In this document: piece by piece, positions 44,295 through 55,520 of the stretch
How positions within the stretch are numbered: the stretch's first letter is position 1
How the letters are laid out: every line of letters starts with the position of its first letter
Origin: Fulvimarina sp040239565
GTDB lineage: Bacteria; Pseudomonadota; Alphaproteobacteria; Rhizobiales; Rhizobiaceae
Direction: 5' to 3'
Assembly: GCF_040239565.1 (NCBI RefSeq)
Contig: NZ_JBEHWS010000013.1
Location: forward strand, 59,555 to 123,554
Length of the DNA stretch: 64,000 nucleotides
Program-made: the position numbers and the translations under genes
The notes under the pieces: model-generated
Databases searched by the model: none
What the model was told of the DNA's origin: nothing
The model's input: only the letters and a program-made list of their open reading frames with translations

Positions 44295-45509
44295 ATGAGA
44301 CGCGTCGTCGTAACCGGAATGGGAATCGTGTCGTCGATCGGCGACAACGTTGCCGAAGTCACGCAGTCCCTTCGCGAGGCGAAATCCGGCATTGTCTTCG
44401 CCGAAGAATATGCCGAACTTGGCTTCCGCAGCCATGTTCACGGCAAGCCGAAGCTCGATCCGGCCGACGTGCTCGACCGGCGAGCCCTCCGCTTCCACGG
44501 CGGCGGCACGGCATGGAACCATGTCGCAATGAACCAGGCGATCGAGAGCGCGGGCTTTTCGGAAAGCGACATATCCAACGAACGGACAGGCATCATCATG
44601 GGATCGGGTGGGCCCTCCACCGTGACCATCGTGAATGCCGCCGACACGACCCGCGAGAAGGGCCCGAAACGGATCGGCCCAACGGCAGTACCCAAGGCGA
44701 TGTCCTCGACCGCCTCAGCGACCCTCGCCACCTGGTTCAAGATCAAGGGCGTCAATTATTCGATTTCGTCGGCCTGTTCCACGTCGAGCCATTGCATCGG
44801 CAATGCCTATGAGATGATCGCCTACGGCAAGCAGGACGCGATGTTCGCGGGCGGCTGCGAGGACCTGCACTGGTCGCTCTCGAATCTCTTTGATGCGATG
44901 GGCGCGCTCTCTTCCGATTTCAACGGCGATCCGGCACACGCCTCAAAGCCCTACGACGTGAACCGCGACGGTTTCGTGATCGCGGGCGGCGCCGGCGTTC
45001 TTGTGCTTGAGGAGTACGAACGCGCGAAGGCTCGTGGCGCGAACATTCTGGGCGAGATCGTCGGCTATGGCCTCACCTCGGACGGCGCCGACATGGTCGC
45101 CCCGTCAGGTGAAGGCGCCGTTCGATGCATGAAAATGGCGATGCAGGGCCTCGAAGGGCCCATCGACTACATCAACCCTCATGCGACGGCGACCCCGGTC
45201 GGCGACAAATCAGAAATTCGCGCCATCCGTGAGGTGTTCGGCGACAAGATACCGCCGGTATCGGCCACCAAGGCTTTGACCGGCCACAGCCAAGGCGCGA
45301 CGGGCGTCCATGAAGCTATCTACTCACTCATCATGATGAAGGAGAAGTTCATCGCCAAGAGCGCGCATATCGGCGAGCTCGACCCCGAGTTCGAAGGATT
45401 TCCGATCGCTTTCGAGCGCCAGGACGACGTGAAGCTCGACCGGATCATGTCGAATTCGTTTGGCTTCGGTGGCACGAACGCTTGCCTGGTATTTCAACGT
45501 ACCGAGTGA
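44295..45509 (+). CDS. fabB: 3-oxoacyl-ACP synthase I FabB
   Basis: 404 aa. Condensing enzyme that elongates the unsaturated intermediates made by FabA. Cys-His-His triad: SACSTSSHC, NPHATATPVGD and TGHSQGATG; C-terminal SFGFGGTNA glycine loop. The ATG at 44295 has AGGGGG 8-9 bp upstream and is preferred to the in-frame GTG at 44286. Follows fabA in the same direction after about 50 bp, probably co-transcribed. Confidence 0.97.
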   Translation: MRRVVVTGMGIVSSIGDNVAEVTQSLREAKSGIVFAEEYAELGFRSHVHGKPKLDPADVLDRRALRFHGGGTAWNHVAMNQAIESAGFSESDISNERTGIIMGSGGPSTVTIVNAADTTREKGPKRIGPTAVPKAMSSTASATLATWFKIKGVNYSISSACSTSSHCIGNAYEMIAYGKQDAMFAGGCEDLHWSLSNLFDAMGALSSDFNGDPAHASKPYDVNRDGFVIAGGAGVLVLEEYERAKARGANILGEIVGYGLTSDGADMVAPSGEGAVRCMKMAMQGLEGPIDYINPHATATPVGDKSEIRAIREVFGDKIPPVSATKALTGHSQGATGVHEAIYSLIMMKEKFIAKSAHIGELDPEFEGFPIAFERQDDVKLDRIMSNSFGFGGTNACLVFQRTE

Positions 45510-45613
45510 CCGACCGCCAGCCCGCGCCGACGTGGTAGATGCCGGCGGGACTTGAATGCAGATAATTCGATCGCCTCTCACTCGAAAAGTGGAAGCGATC
45601 ATGAGGGAAGGCC

Positions 45614-46456
45614 ATGGCAGACTTGATGAAGGGAATGCGCGGGCTCGTAATGGGCGTCGCCAACCACAACTCCATCGCATGGGGCGCGGCCAAGGCCTTG
45701 GCCAGCGAAGGAGCCGAAATCGCCCTCACCTATCAGGGCGAGGCCTTCGGACGACGGGTGAAACCGCTGGCCGATCAGATCGGATCGAAGCTGATCCTTC
45801 CATGCGACGTGGAGGATATCGAGACGGTCGACAAGGTCTTCGAGGACATCAAGGCCGAATGGGGCGGTCTCGATTTCATCATCCACGCGATCGCCTTTTC
45901 CGACCGCAACGAACTGAAAGGGCTTTACGCCGACACCTCGCGTGAGAACTTCACCCGCACGATGGTGATTTCCTGCTTCTCTTTCACGGAAATCGCAAAG
46001 CGGGCAGCTGATCTGATGAACGACGGCGGCTCCATGATCACAATGACCTATGGCGGCTCGACCCGCGTCATGCCGAACTACAACGTCATGGGCGTTGCGA
46101 AAGCCGCGCTGGAGGCCTCCGTCCGCTACCTCGCGGCCGATTACGGCCCACGCAATATTCGCGTCAACGCCATCTCGGCCGGACCTGTCCGCACCCTCGC
46201 CGGCGCCGGCGTTTCTGATGCGCGTCTGATGTTCAACTATCAGCGGCGGAACTCGCCGCTCCGGCGCAACACGACGATCGATCAGGTCGGCGGCGCAGCG
46301 CTCTATCTCACGTCGAAGCTCGCCGATGGCGTAACCGGCGAAATCCACTATGTCGATGCCGGCTACAACATCATGTCGATGCCTGATCTCGAAGAGCTGA
46401 AGAAGCAGGAACGCCGCGAAGAAATCGTCGAGGGCACGACCGGCGACGAGGATTGA
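45614..46456 (+). CDS. fabI: Enoyl-ACP reductase FabI (NADH)
   Basis: 280 aa SDR-type enoyl reductase completing each elongation cycle. Cofactor loop GVANHNSIAWGAAKAL, HAIAFSDRNEL and the active Tyr-x6-Lys in YNVMGVAKAAL are present. C-terminus extended by an acidic tail (EEIVEGTTGDED), as in several rhizobial FabI proteins. About 100 bp after fabB. Confidence 0.96.
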   Translation: MADLMKGMRGLVMGVANHNSIAWGAAKALASEGAEIALTYQGEAFGRRVKPLADQIGSKLILPCDVEDIETVDKVFEDIKAEWGGLDFIIHAIAFSDRNELKGLYADTSRENFTRTMVISCFSFTEIAKRAADLMNDGGSMITMTYGGSTRVMPNYNVMGVAKAALEASVRYLAADYGPRNIRVNAISAGPVRTLAGAGVSDARLMFNYQRRNSPLRRNTTIDQVGGAALYLTSKLADGVTGEIHYVDAGYNIMSMPDLEELKKQERREEIVEGTTGDED

Positions 46457-46496
46457 GACCGTAAAGGTCACGCCAGATTCAAAAGGTTCTGAGGCT

Positions 46497-46946
46497 ATGA
46501 AAGCTGAAAAAAGCAGCTGGAAGATCGAGCCATTCGAACCCGAAGAAAAGCTCGATTACAGCAGGCGTTTCAGCGCGAGTGAATACGAACGATTGCAGCA
46601 GGGCTTAATTCCTGCCGCGATGGAAGACAAATGGTTCGTCTATTTCGCGGACGGGAGCCTCTTCCTCCATCGCAGTTGGACCGGCCAGGGTGTCTACCGT
46701 GTCGATCTTGCCGAAAAGGACGATGGCGCGATCGTGGAGGATGCTTATCGTTCGGACGCCGAAACCGGCAGTCCGGCTTATTCGGCCGACCTCCTTGATT
46801 TTCTGATCGGCAATCTTCTTCTGGGGGAGAGCAAACCGTTCCCCCTTCCGCCAAATACGCACGAGTCCGCAGCCGGTGTTTATCAGCATGGCATGACGGG
46901 CACGGGATATCCCGAGCGAACGTTCAACGGGGACGATGAGGATTAG
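46497..46946 (+). CDS. Conserved hypothetical protein (149 aa)
   Basis: No family recognised. Soluble, acidic, with an ordered core WFVYFADGSLFLHRSWTGQGVYRVDL suggesting a small beta-rich domain, and an acidic C-terminus. No signal peptide. GAGG lies just before the ATG. It begins 40 bp after fabI on the same strand, but the lack of a functional link makes operon membership only a guess. Confidence 0.75.
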   Translation: MKAEKSSWKIEPFEPEEKLDYSRRFSASEYERLQQGLIPAAMEDKWFVYFADGSLFLHRSWTGQGVYRVDLAEKDDGAIVEDAYRSDAETGSPAYSADLLDFLIGNLLLGESKPFPLPPNTHESAAGVYQHGMTGTGYPERTFNGDDED

Positions 46947-46953
46947 AACGTCG

Positions 46954-47892
46954 TCAGGATGCCGTGAGCCGTTCGGCCAGAATCGCAGCGCTCAAGTCCT
47001 CGATAGCGGTACCGACGCCTTTGAAGAGGGTGATCTCATCGTCCGAAGCGCGCGGATGGGCATCGTTTCTGCAGAGGTCGACCAGTGTTCCGAGAATATC
47101 GTCTTCCGAAATGACGCCGGTCTCCAGCGGCGTCCTGATCTCACCGCTCTCGATCTTCGCATGGTCCGTATCGATGAAGATCGACGCGCGCCGTATCGCC
47201 TCGTCGTCGGCCTCTCGCATACCCGGCGTAAAACTACCGATGAGATCGACGTGCTGTCCGGGCTTGAGCCACGCACCCTTCAGGAACGGCTCGGTTGCCA
47301 GCGTCGCGCATGAGACGATGTCGGCGCGCGCGACGGCATCTTCCAGTTCGGTCACGGCCGTTGCCGCGATACCGGCCTCGCTCAGGCTGGCGGCGAGGCG
47401 CGCGGCACTCTTTTTCGTGCGGCTCCAGACCTCAACCTCTTCGATCGGAAAAGCCGCCCTATAGGCGTGGGCGATATTCGATCCGACGCGCCCGGCGCCA
47501 ACGACGAGAAGCCGGGATGCGTTCGGCCGGGCGAGACGCTTGGCCGCCAGAGCCGAAGCTGCCGCCGTGCGGCGTGCCGTGAGTTCGCCGCCGTCGAGAA
47601 TCAGCTTGTGCTCGCCGGTCTTGCGGTCGAACAGGACATAGGTCGAGGAAACTGCGGGAATGCCGAACTCGCTATTGCCCGGATGGACGTTGACGAGCTT
47701 GATCCCGCCCCAGTCGGTGTTCTGCCAGGCAGGCATCAGCAGAAGCGTGTCGTCGCTCCGCTCTGCATTGGTCATCGCATGATGATGGCGGAGAGGCGAA
47801 ACCACGTCTTCACGAAAGCCTTCGTCGATGGCCGCGATGAGCGCCTCGAACGGAAGAGCATCGATGGTCTCCTGGCGGGACAGCATTTTCAT
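46954..47892 (-). CDS. Ornithine cyclodeaminase / mu-crystallin family protein
   Basis: 312 aa NAD(P)-dependent enzyme of the OCD family. GELTARRTAAASALAAKRLA precedes the Rossmann loop VVGAGRVGSNIA; IGSFTPGMREAD is a typical family segment. Members deaminate ornithine to proline, or reduce cyclic imines or ketimines, so the exact reaction is open. AGAGG lies 8 bp before the ATG. It starts only 38 bp after ureA, in the place where ureB would normally stand, and is probably in the same transcript. Confidence 0.9.
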   Translation of the reverse strand: MKMLSRQETIDALPFEALIAAIDEGFREDVVSPLRHHHAMTNAERSDDTLLLMPAWQNTDWGGIKLVNVHPGNSEFGIPAVSSTYVLFDRKTGEHKLILDGGELTARRTAAASALAAKRLARPNASRLLVVGAGRVGSNIAHAYRAAFPIEEVEVWSRTKKSAARLAASLSEAGIAATAVTELEDAVARADIVSCATLATEPFLKGAWLKPGQHVDLIGSFTPGMREADDEAIRRASIFIDTDHAKIESGEIRTPLETGVISEDDILGTLVDLCRNDAHPRASDDEITLFKGVGTAIEDLSAAILAERLTAS

Positions 47893-47930
47893 GGAAATCG
47901 CCTCTTGCCTGGAAGGTCCTCGAAAACCTT

Positions 47931-48233
47931 CTACCGGATCGGCTCGTGTACCGTGACGAGTTTCGTCCCATCCGGGAAGGTCGCCTCAACCTGCACGTCG
48001 TGGATCATCTCGGCGATACCCTCCATCACCTGATCGCGCCCGACGACGTGGGCACCGGCTTCCATCAAGTCCGCGACCGCCCGGCCGTCCCTCGCCCCCT
48101 CGACCACAAAATCCGTGATCAGCGCCACGGCTTCGGGATGATTGAGCTTTACGCCGCGCTCGAGACGCTTACGCGCGACGATCGCAGCCATTGCGACGAG
48201 CAGCTTGTCCTTTTCCCGGGGGGTCAATTGCAT
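47931..48233 (-). CDS. ureA: Urease gamma subunit UreA
   Basis: 100 aa, standard length. MQLTPREKDKLLVAMAAIVARKRLERGVKLNHPEAVA pattern (shown by LTPREKDKL, GVKLNHPEA) and the conserved GTKLVTVHEPI end are intact. UreA needs UreB and UreC to form urease, yet neither follows here: an ornithine cyclodeaminase gene stands downstream instead. About 28 bp after ureD. Confidence 0.97.
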   Translation of the reverse strand: MQLTPREKDKLLVAMAAIVARKRLERGVKLNHPEAVALITDFVVEGARDGRAVADLMEAGAHVVGRDQVMEGIAEMIHDVQVEATFPDGTKLVTVHEPIR

Positions 48234-48261
48234 CGTTCGGGCATCCTGTTTTCCAAGAGTC

Positions 48262-49050
48262 TCAGAGAGACCATACTAGCGGCAACGGGGCCTCGCCTAG
48301 CGTTTCGAGCAAGGGAACAAGCCGTTTTCTTAAGCGAAAGCCGCTTTTTTCGACAAGGCGCACAACGAGAAGCTCACCTATTAGGCTGGCGCCTCCCATA
48401 TCGCCGACGATGTCGCGCGCACCAGCTAGATGCGACTCGATCATCTGCGCCTTCATCAGAATAGTCGCGAAGGCGCGCGCACCGTTGAGCCCGGCGCGCG
48501 TTTCCGCCATCTCCGAAATGCGTCCATCAAGCGCAAGATCATCGGCGAAGACGAGCCGGCCGTCGACACGAATGCGCCAGCGATCGCGCAGGGCACCGGT
48601 CTCGACCCGCTCGCCCATCATCTCGCGACCGAGGATGACAGGTTCGAGAAGCAGAAAACGTGAGGTGGATTCGGCCTCGACCTCCAATGTCCGGCTCAGC
48701 CGGCCGCCATCGAAGAGAATCGTCTCCTGCGGGAGATAGGCCAGCGATGAATCGGCTCCGACCCGAAGCCTGGTCTTCAGAACAGCGTCGTTCGAATGGG
48801 ATCGATAGACCCGTTCGCAGGCCTGGGTGGTCATGGTTGCGGCAGCGCTCGTGCCGAGGCTCACGCCGTAATCCAGACGGTCGCCCCCCGTCAGGCCGCC
48901 GGACGTGTTGATTGCGATTGCTTCCGAGCGGCCATCGGCATGGCGTGGAAAGCGGAATTTGAGGCAGCCCGCCTGATGCAGATTGCGCAGCCGGGTTCGA
49001 CCATCGGAAACACCGAGTTCGACCCGAGCCGAACCTTCGGCCCGCTGCAA
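48262..49050 (-). CDS. ureD: Urease accessory protein UreD
   Basis: 262 aa. UreD (UreH) binds apo-urease and helps nickel insertion with UreF and UreG. Family segments visible: NTSGGLTGGDRL, TTQACERVYRS, YLPQETILFDGGRL and LLLEPVILGREMMGE. The only in-frame initiator after the upstream stop is a TTG at 49050, so the start is weak; the frame is open for about 30 codons before it without ATG or GTG. Gene order ureD-ureA is normal for rhizobia, but ureBC are missing from this window. Confidence 0.93.
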   Translation of the reverse strand: MQRAEGSARVELGVSDGRTRLRNLHQAGCLKFRFPRHADGRSEAIAINTSGGLTGGDRLDYGVSLGTSAAATMTTQACERVYRSHSNDAVLKTRLRVGADSSLAYLPQETILFDGGRLSRTLEVEAESTSRFLLLEPVILGREMMGERVETGALRDRWRIRVDGRLVFADDLALDGRISEMAETRAGLNGARAFATILMKAQMIESHLAGARDIVGDMGGASLIGELLVVRLVEKSGFRLRKRLVPLLETLGEAPLPLVWSL

Positions 49051-49166
49051 CCGCGGAGGAGCAATGTCTTCTAGAACGGCGATGGAAGACGCTCCTCGTC
49101 GGCATCGGACAATCGCTCAGCCGATACCATATCGATGCGCGAATGCGAGAGCGTTTTATCCGCGTG

Positions 49167-50279
49167 TCAGCCGCTAGCTTTGGCGAGCGCCCTCTCTCGT
49201 GCTTCGAGGATGGCGTCGAACGTCGTTTCAATGGCCGCGAGCAGTGGATCGGCATCGTCGCGCGCCGCATGGGCAAGATAGTCGAGGATTTCAATTTCGG
49301 ACATCGCCGCGACGAGAGTGCGGCGGACCAATGGATCGGCGATCCGGGCGTCGTCACCGAAGAGAATTGGCCTTAAATCTTCGAGTCTGCTGAGGACTGG
49401 GCGGTAGTCTTTTAGGCTGTCTTCGTCACCTGTTGGCGTTCGGACAGCAATCTTGACGAGGAAATCGCCTTCGACAGCGGCAGCCATCAGGGCGTCGATT
49501 GCGGCGAGCCGGTCCTGAACCGTATCGAGCGGCATTTCGGTTCGGGACTTGAGCGGCAGACCAGGATCGATCCGAGGACCGTAGACCGTCTTATCCCACG
49601 AACTCTGCTTTATGGTCGCAACGGGAAGCATCAGGCGCATGTCGTCGAAGCCGCGCCGAAGCGTGAAGCTTGGATGGCTTTCCAGAGCCGGCGTCACGAC
49701 TGCGATCGGACGAAGATCAGGCGCGTAGCGTGGCGTGGGCACGGGCTGCATGACGGTACGCGCCATCTCGATACTGTCTCGCGTCCGATCGGCCTGCGCC
49801 GCCCTCACCTCTTCCAGGGAGCGACCGCCACCGGTCGAGACCTGATCGAGGTAGTTGCGCAGCGTGGCGATATAATTTTCGACGCCGCCGCAGAGATAGG
49901 GCGACGGACCCTGATCCATGAAATCGGTGAGATCGGTGATCAGGCGATCGACGATCCAGCGGCTGTTGGCGCTGGAGACCCAGGCCGGGCGCCCCTGCCC
50001 CTTTGCGAGCGTCGTCGCGATCCGAAGTGCCTGAACCTCGTTACCAACACGGTGAAGGCCAGAAACGCCGAAAAGCAATCGTCCGGGCAGTCTTTCATCG
50101 CCGCCCCGCGCCACGTCGCGCAAGGGCTTGATCGCGGCGAACGCCTTTGCAGGCTCCCCCTTCAAGGATGCGTGGAATTCCTCTGCGCAGCGCTCAGCCG
50201 AAGGCTCCGCAGCGTGAGCCAATCCGGCTTCAAAGGACAAGCAAAAGGCAAAGGCGATCAGCGAAGGGAAACGAGCCAT
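49167..50279 (-). CDS. Exported protein of unknown function (370 aa)
   Basis: Signal peptide MARFPSLIAFAFCLSFEAG, cleavage probably after AHA. The mature part is helical and soluble, with a Pro/Arg-rich centre (RYAPDLRPIAVVTPALESHPSF) and no recognised catalytic motif. The ATG at 50279 is preferred to a GTG at 50294. It begins 25 bp after the AsmA-like gene on the same strand and may share its transcript. Family not recognised. Confidence 0.8.
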   Translation of the reverse strand: MARFPSLIAFAFCLSFEAGLAHAAEPSAERCAEEFHASLKGEPAKAFAAIKPLRDVARGGDERLPGRLLFGVSGLHRVGNEVQALRIATTLAKGQGRPAWVSSANSRWIVDRLITDLTDFMDQGPSPYLCGGVENYIATLRNYLDQVSTGGGRSLEEVRAAQADRTRDSIEMARTVMQPVPTPRYAPDLRPIAVVTPALESHPSFTLRRGFDDMRLMLPVATIKQSSWDKTVYGPRIDPGLPLKSRTEMPLDTVQDRLAAIDALMAAAVEGDFLVKIAVRTPTGDEDSLKDYRPVLSRLEDLRPILFGDDARIADPLVRRTLVAAMSEIEILDYLAHAARDDADPLLAAIETTFDAILEARERALAKASG

Positions 50280-50303
50280 ATCGAAGCGAAACACCCTGCA
50301 GGG

Positions 50304-52178
50304 TTACGGCGCCAGATTTCCACTCTCGCGTCGGGAACGCTGCGGCGTTCCGGTCACAACACGCGGATCGGGCCAGGTTCCCTCAACTGTAAAGGGAATT
50401 GGTTTCGGCTCCGTGAATTCCTCGCTGGATTTGCTGACCGAGGCCGTTTGCGAGAGCGCTTCCGACGTGCCCTCGATTGTCAGCTCTCCGCTGCTCAACA
50501 GCGCCTCGCCCTTGGCTTCGAGGCGGTAATTTCCGTTGTCCATCGACCATGACTCAATCGAAAGCTCGGGGCCGAGCGTCCGCACCTGTGCGTTAAGCGT
50601 CTCGAATGGCAGAGAACCGCCGGTAAATCCGTTGTAGATCGAACTGTTGCCGGATTCTGAGAAGACCGACGGATCGAAACCGCTAAGCGTTCCATTGCCT
50701 GCGGTCAGGGAAACCTCGGTTTCGGCACGCCTCGTGATCATTCGCCAGTCCTTGGCCGGCGTCGACAGGCTCGCGTGGAATTCGCCGGAGCCGGACAGGT
50801 TCACCATCGCACCGCCGATGGCGGAGGACAGGCTCGCAAGATCGATCCCGAAGCCGCTCAACTCGCCGTTGATCCACGGCAAGGCCTTGTCGGACAAGGC
50901 GATCCGGCCGAAGGCACGCCCCCCATAAAGGGTCGCATCGCCCAGTTCGAGCGATACATCACCGTCTGCAACGGCGATCACGGCTGCTACATCGGAGAAG
51001 GCCAGAGTGCCGAAATTCGCCTGATTGGCCGACACGCGAAGGGCGACATCCGCAGATTGCGCGAATTTGGCCTCAATCGGCCGGGCGAAACCGAACGGAC
51101 CCGCAGGCATCGGCACGATCGCCTGTGCGACTGGCGTGAGATCGAGTGTTTCGAAGGCCAGAGTGCCATCAAGACGATCGGCGTCGAGATCGTATTCGAT
51201 AGCGCCGACGCCGGAACTCCCGGCAAGACGCAGTTCCGCATCGGTCACTGCAAGCCTGCGGCCGGCAAGGCTGAGATTGCCTGTCAGACTCACGGCCCCG
51301 AGCCGGGGAATCTGGTAGTCGGCGTTCGAAAGCCAGGCAGCCGTCGTCGCGAAGGAATCGCCACGGCCTTCGAACCGGCCTTCGAGGCGGGTCACTGGCC
51401 CGAAGTCCATCATGCCGTCGAAATCGAGCGCAAGCGGCGGGGAAGAAAGGGCCAGCAATACGTCGCTTCGTCCGCCGTCGCGAAGGTTGGTGGTCGAATC
51501 AACGCGCATGTCGATATCGGCGGGCTGCCCGTTCCAAGTGAACCCGCCGACCATACGGAACGCACTCCGGCTGGATGAACGCGTGATCGTCAGATTGGCA
51601 TTGCTGATTCCGGTGGGACCGAATTCATCTTCACCCGGTCGCCAGACGCCATTGCGGATTTCGAGGATCTGAAGCTGGTCGAGGCGCTCAATCGCACTGC
51701 GTGCGAGATCCTCGAGGCCTGCGATCATCTGGGCGGCGCTCCGCCGAGGAGCTTCATTCTCGGCAGCTTCCGATGTAGCCGCGACTAGCGTGCCATTGGT
51801 TTTGTTCGCGGCGACGCTGTCCTGTGCGATTTCAGTCTGGTGCTCCGGGCGCACGAGCACGATCCGCGCGATTCTGGCCCGACCGAACAGCGCATCGACC
51901 GGATCGAAATCGGCGACGATGCGATCAATCGTGATGTCGACACCCTCGCCGATGGCAATGCGATCCGCGACGAGACGGGTCCTTGGCAACGCGGAATAGG
52001 TTATGGGCCCGGATATCTCGACGGGCGCGCCGGTCATGGCCTCGATCCGCATGACGAGTTCGCGCTTGGCGCCATCAGAGGCCAAGACGAAACGCGGCAC
52101 CAACGCCAGGACGGCAACAAGCAGCAGAAACGCGGAAACGCCCCAGATCAATGTTCGTTTGAAGGGGATCCGGCGCAT
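50304..52178 (-). CDS. AsmA family outer-membrane-biogenesis protein
   Basis: 624 aa from the ATG at 52178 (AAGGAG 5 bp upstream). One N-terminal membrane anchor (LIWGVSAFLLLVAVLALVPRFVL), then a periplasmic AsmA-type region: MTGAPVEISGPITYSALPRTRLVADRIAIG near the N-terminus and a long beta-strand-rich body ending in GDATLYGGRAFGRIALSD-like segments. AsmA proteins help lipid transport or outer membrane homeostasis. Precise role unknown. Confidence 0.88.
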   Translation of the reverse strand: MRRIPFKRTLIWGVSAFLLLVAVLALVPRFVLASDGAKRELVMRIEAMTGAPVEISGPITYSALPRTRLVADRIAIGEGVDITIDRIVADFDPVDALFGRARIARIVLVRPEHQTEIAQDSVAANKTNGTLVAATSEAAENEAPRRSAAQMIAGLEDLARSAIERLDQLQILEIRNGVWRPGEDEFGPTGISNANLTITRSSSRSAFRMVGGFTWNGQPADIDMRVDSTTNLRDGGRSDVLLALSSPPLALDFDGMMDFGPVTRLEGRFEGRGDSFATTAAWLSNADYQIPRLGAVSLTGNLSLAGRRLAVTDAELRLAGSSGVGAIEYDLDADRLDGTLAFETLDLTPVAQAIVPMPAGPFGFARPIEAKFAQSADVALRVSANQANFGTLAFSDVAAVIAVADGDVSLELGDATLYGGRAFGRIALSDKALPWINGELSGFGIDLASLSSAIGGAMVNLSGSGEFHASLSTPAKDWRMITRRAETEVSLTAGNGTLSGFDPSVFSESGNSSIYNGFTGGSLPFETLNAQVRTLGPELSIESWSMDNGNYRLEAKGEALLSSGELTIEGTSEALSQTASVSKSSEEFTEPKPIPFTVEGTWPDPRVVTGTPQRSRRESGNLAP

Positions 52179-52400
52179 GCGGCTCCTTGGTTGGTTTCGT
52201 CGAACAGGGCCCTGCCAGCAAGGCACTGTTTACCGATCGTCTGACCGACACACGTTTCTTTTTGCGGCAACGCCACTAGAACGGGTTTACCGCATTCTGG
52301 TCGCGGCACCTGGTGTCTTGTCACGCTTCTTGCGACAGCCTCATGGCATGAACATGGCCGCCTTGACCGCGGAGAAACATTGGATCGATTGGGGAGCGTC

Positions 52401-54353
<1,953 letters not shown>

Positions 54354-54428
54354 TTTTTCTTTTGAAAAGAGCACATTGGGATTGTGTTGCAAGCTACAAA
54401 TTTCGAGCAGGCGCCGTTTCGAGGAAGC

Positions 54429-54998
54429 TCAAAGTGCAAGCGTCAATGTGAAACCGAGGATAGCCCATACTGGCGCCTGACTAGAGACGACCTTTGCTAT
54501 GGAATAATCGTATTGGCGACAATCAAGAACAAAGGGTACAACCAAAAATAAAACACACGTTATCCATAGAAGCCACGCAAAATTATCGAAGCCCGCAAAC
54601 GTAAATTGCGGTGTGATGAAGAAAAGGCCTACCAATGTTATTCCGATGTAGAAATTTGTGAACTGCGTCTTAACGGCCTCAAATTGCGCATCTGTCCGAT
54701 CCTCCGGCAGACGATCTCTAAGAAACCGATCGTGACGCCTGACAAGACGTCGTAGAGATTCGCCAGCGAATTCCACCGTTATAGCGACCGTCCACGTGAA
54801 AGCTAAGGCAAGAGCTGCCGTCATAGGGCTTAATTCGAACGATAATGTTCCTGGATCGATTGCTCCACTCAACTCTATAAGCCTTGCAACAACGTTTCCA
54901 AAGATCGCGCCTATCGGGACCATGGCAACGACGATTGAAACCAGAAAAATTCGCCGCCCGGCACTCGGTAACTGACCGTCATAGGCGTCGAGATTCAT
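54429..54998 (-). CDS. Four-helix inner-membrane protein of unknown function
   Basis: 189 aa with about four membrane segments (FLVSIVVAMVPIGAIFGNV, ALALAFTWTVAITV, FYIGITLVGLFFI, LLWITCVLFLVVPFV) and a charged loop RRLVRRHDRFLRDRLPED. No family recognised. The gene and its flanks are clearly more AT-rich than all neighbours, which suggests recent acquisition. The ORF is well formed. Confidence 0.75.
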   Translation of the reverse strand: MNLDAYDGQLPSAGRRIFLVSIVVAMVPIGAIFGNVVARLIELSGAIDPGTLSFELSPMTAALALAFTWTVAITVEFAGESLRRLVRRHDRFLRDRLPEDRTDAQFEAVKTQFTNFYIGITLVGLFFITPQFTFAGFDNFAWLLWITCVLFLVVPFVLDCRQYDYSIAKVVSSQAPVWAILGFTLTLAL

Positions 54999-55132
54999 AA
55001 AAATACCGGTTTTATTTTACTTGTTTAAATGAATACTGAACGCCTTTGGAAAATAGGCAACCAGCCGCCTCAACCCCGGCCGCGACGACGCGACTTTTAA
55101 CTAAGGCCACCGCTTCCTGTCGTCGATTCAAA

Positions 55133-55465
55133 TCACCCCTCGACAATATCGAGATACTTTTCTGGCTCATTCGTCTCGATCTCCACCAGCCAGAAATCGG
55201 GGTCAAACCGCGCCTCGCGCTCGAACCGCGCCTTGAACGCCTCCTCGTCCGTCAGGGGCTCGCGAACAAACGCGCGGGTGCCGCTCTCCTCGACGAGACT
55301 CTGGAAGGCCGGTGCGTAGAGAGTCACCTCACCCAGTCGGTTTCGCGTCACGATATAGATCGCGCCTGCCTCTTCCGCGCCCTTGCGCTCGACGGCGGCA
55401 AACCCGCCATCGTTGAAGACGCGGCGCGTGAGTTGGGAGACGAAGAGGTCGCTGGTGATCCGCAT
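55133..55465 (-). CDS. DUF1491 family protein
   Basis: 110 aa matching the alphaproteobacterial DUF1491 pattern: MRITSDLFVSQLTRRVFNDGGFAAVERKGAEEAGAIYI (shown by RRVFNDGGFAAVERKG) and DPDFWLVEIET near the C-terminus. Function unknown. It stands upstream of the peptidoglycan-binding gene on the same strand with about 55 bp between, so co-transcription is possible. Confidence 0.9.
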   Translation of the reverse strand: MRITSDLFVSQLTRRVFNDGGFAAVERKGAEEAGAIYIVTRNRLGEVTLYAPAFQSLVEESGTRAFVREPLTDEEAFKARFEREARFDPDFWLVEIETNEPEKYLDIVEG

Positions 55466-55520
55466 GGCGTCCCTCTACCCCTCGATTGGGCGCGACGCCA
55501 GCCGGCAGATGGCCTTTCGG

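Noticed and set aside
55012..55206. 64-codon minus-strand ORF, and a GATTCAAATC sequence near 55,124 resembling a tRNA T-loop
   Set aside because: The ORF has no support and overlaps DUF1491; no acceptor or anticodon stems could be paired for a tRNA.
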